64,000 nucleotides of DNA from Lachnospiraceae bacterium (lineage in GTDB: Bacteria; Bacillota; Clostridia; Lachnospirales; Lachnospiraceae), in assembly GCA_017427415.1 (NCBI GenBank), contig JAFRSU010000068.1, positions 1-64,000 on the forward strand, in the 5' to 3' direction. Both the position numbers and the translations under genes were made by a program. The notes under the pieces were generated by a model. That model did not search any database and had not been told where the DNA came from. It saw only the letters and a list, made by a program, of their open reading frames with translations. This document shows positions 63,793 to 64,000 of the stretch, one piece after another; the stretch's first letter is position 1; each line of letters starts with the position of its first letter.

Positions 63793-64000
63793 AGGTCCAT
63801 CTCCTTATACATGGCGGCTATCATATGATCGAGGTTCTGTGACTCTAAAGTCATCTCGCTGATATTTCCGGCATTTTGCAAAAGTGTGAGCATATCGGCT
63901 GTCGGGATATCGGAAGGTGAATATGTGATCTTTATCTCTCCGTCCTTTTTCTCCATGCTTGCGCCATCGGGCAGACTGAGCGTAATATCCTCCGAAGAAA
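63789..64000 (-). CDS. ABC transporter ATPase of the ABC-2 operon (3' end only)
   Basis: The visible 70 residues (SSEDITLSLPDGASM to MYKEMDL) are the C-terminal substrate/permease-facing extension of an ATPase for PF06182-type exporters; the Walker motifs lie outside the window. Identity rests on the position and the ATGA overlap with the first permease. Confidence 0.7.
   Translation of the reverse strand, partial: SSEDITLSLPDGASMEKKDGEIKITYSPSDIPTADMLTLLQNAGNISEMTLESQNLDHMIAAMYKEMDL

Noticed and set aside
1-64000. CRISPR array, tRNA or rRNA genes
   Set aside because: No regularly spaced identical repeats of suitable length with spacers, and no tRNA T-loop/acceptor pairs or rRNA segments were found; the 18-bp and 11-bp repeats are too short and lack spacers.

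Overview
The window looks like a chromosomal segment from a motile, anaerobic member of the Lachnospiraceae (class Clostridia, Butyrivibrio/Roseburia-like). This rests on Firmicute gene orders such as mbl-flhO-flhP and comFC-yvyF, strong AGGAGG ribosome binding sites, near-consensus sigma-A promoters, Pro/Thr-linked CBM2-type modules and a GEMM (c-di-GMP-I) riboswitch. It is an inference, because no rRNA is present. Most genes lie on the minus strand. I found no tRNA, rRNA, CRISPR array or intact transposase.

Layout. 1-6.1 kb: a TIR-transmembrane-coiled-coil-propeller protein (cut by the left edge) with a small membrane partner, behind an 11-bp-phased operator-like array and a structured leader, then a cyclic-nucleotide-binding/NhaC-like antiporter fusion. 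6.2-14.8 kb: a housekeeping and flagellar run read mbl, flhO, flhP, flgJ-like, recD2, comFC, yvyF, cheY-like, then a GMP synthase lacking its glutaminase domain. 15-30 kb: leuS, cvfB, uvrA, uvrB, a cheW-like gene, prfB and secA. 29.7-32.9 kb: an AT-rich patch with an unknown protein, a fic gene and a broken fic copy. 33-38 kb: a secreted LRR protein, an ABC exporter, a SpoU methyltransferase and a Dabb protein.

37.9-43.2 kb holds the most striking unit. A divergent promoter drives a c-di-GMP-I riboswitch with an apparent terminator switch. Behind it is a 1521-residue exported protein with two CBM2-like modules, a Pro/Thr stalk, calcium-binding repeats, two vWA-like regions and a C-terminal C39/papain-like cysteine peptidase domain. 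Overlapping its stop codon is a small membrane-anchored protein whose ectodomain resembles chagasin-type (I42) inhibitors of papain-like peptidases. A longer paralogue of that protein sits alone next to leuS. I read this as a c-di-GMP-controlled surface protease with its own membrane-tethered inhibitor.

43.2-64 kb: alanine dehydrogenase, a ProX-type tRNA editing protein, a DMT transporter, a GH13 glucosidase, a hydrolase, a secreted Big2-flavodoxin-cyclophilin fusion sharing an operator with a divergent LysR gene, a heterodimeric ABC exporter, a run of GNAT/NUDIX/racemase genes with a broken methyltransferase, a small free-standing transcript, and an ABC-2 export operon running off the right edge.

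Two families of short hairpin repeats are scattered between genes. In both, the stems change while the loops stay constant, which points to selection on folded structure.
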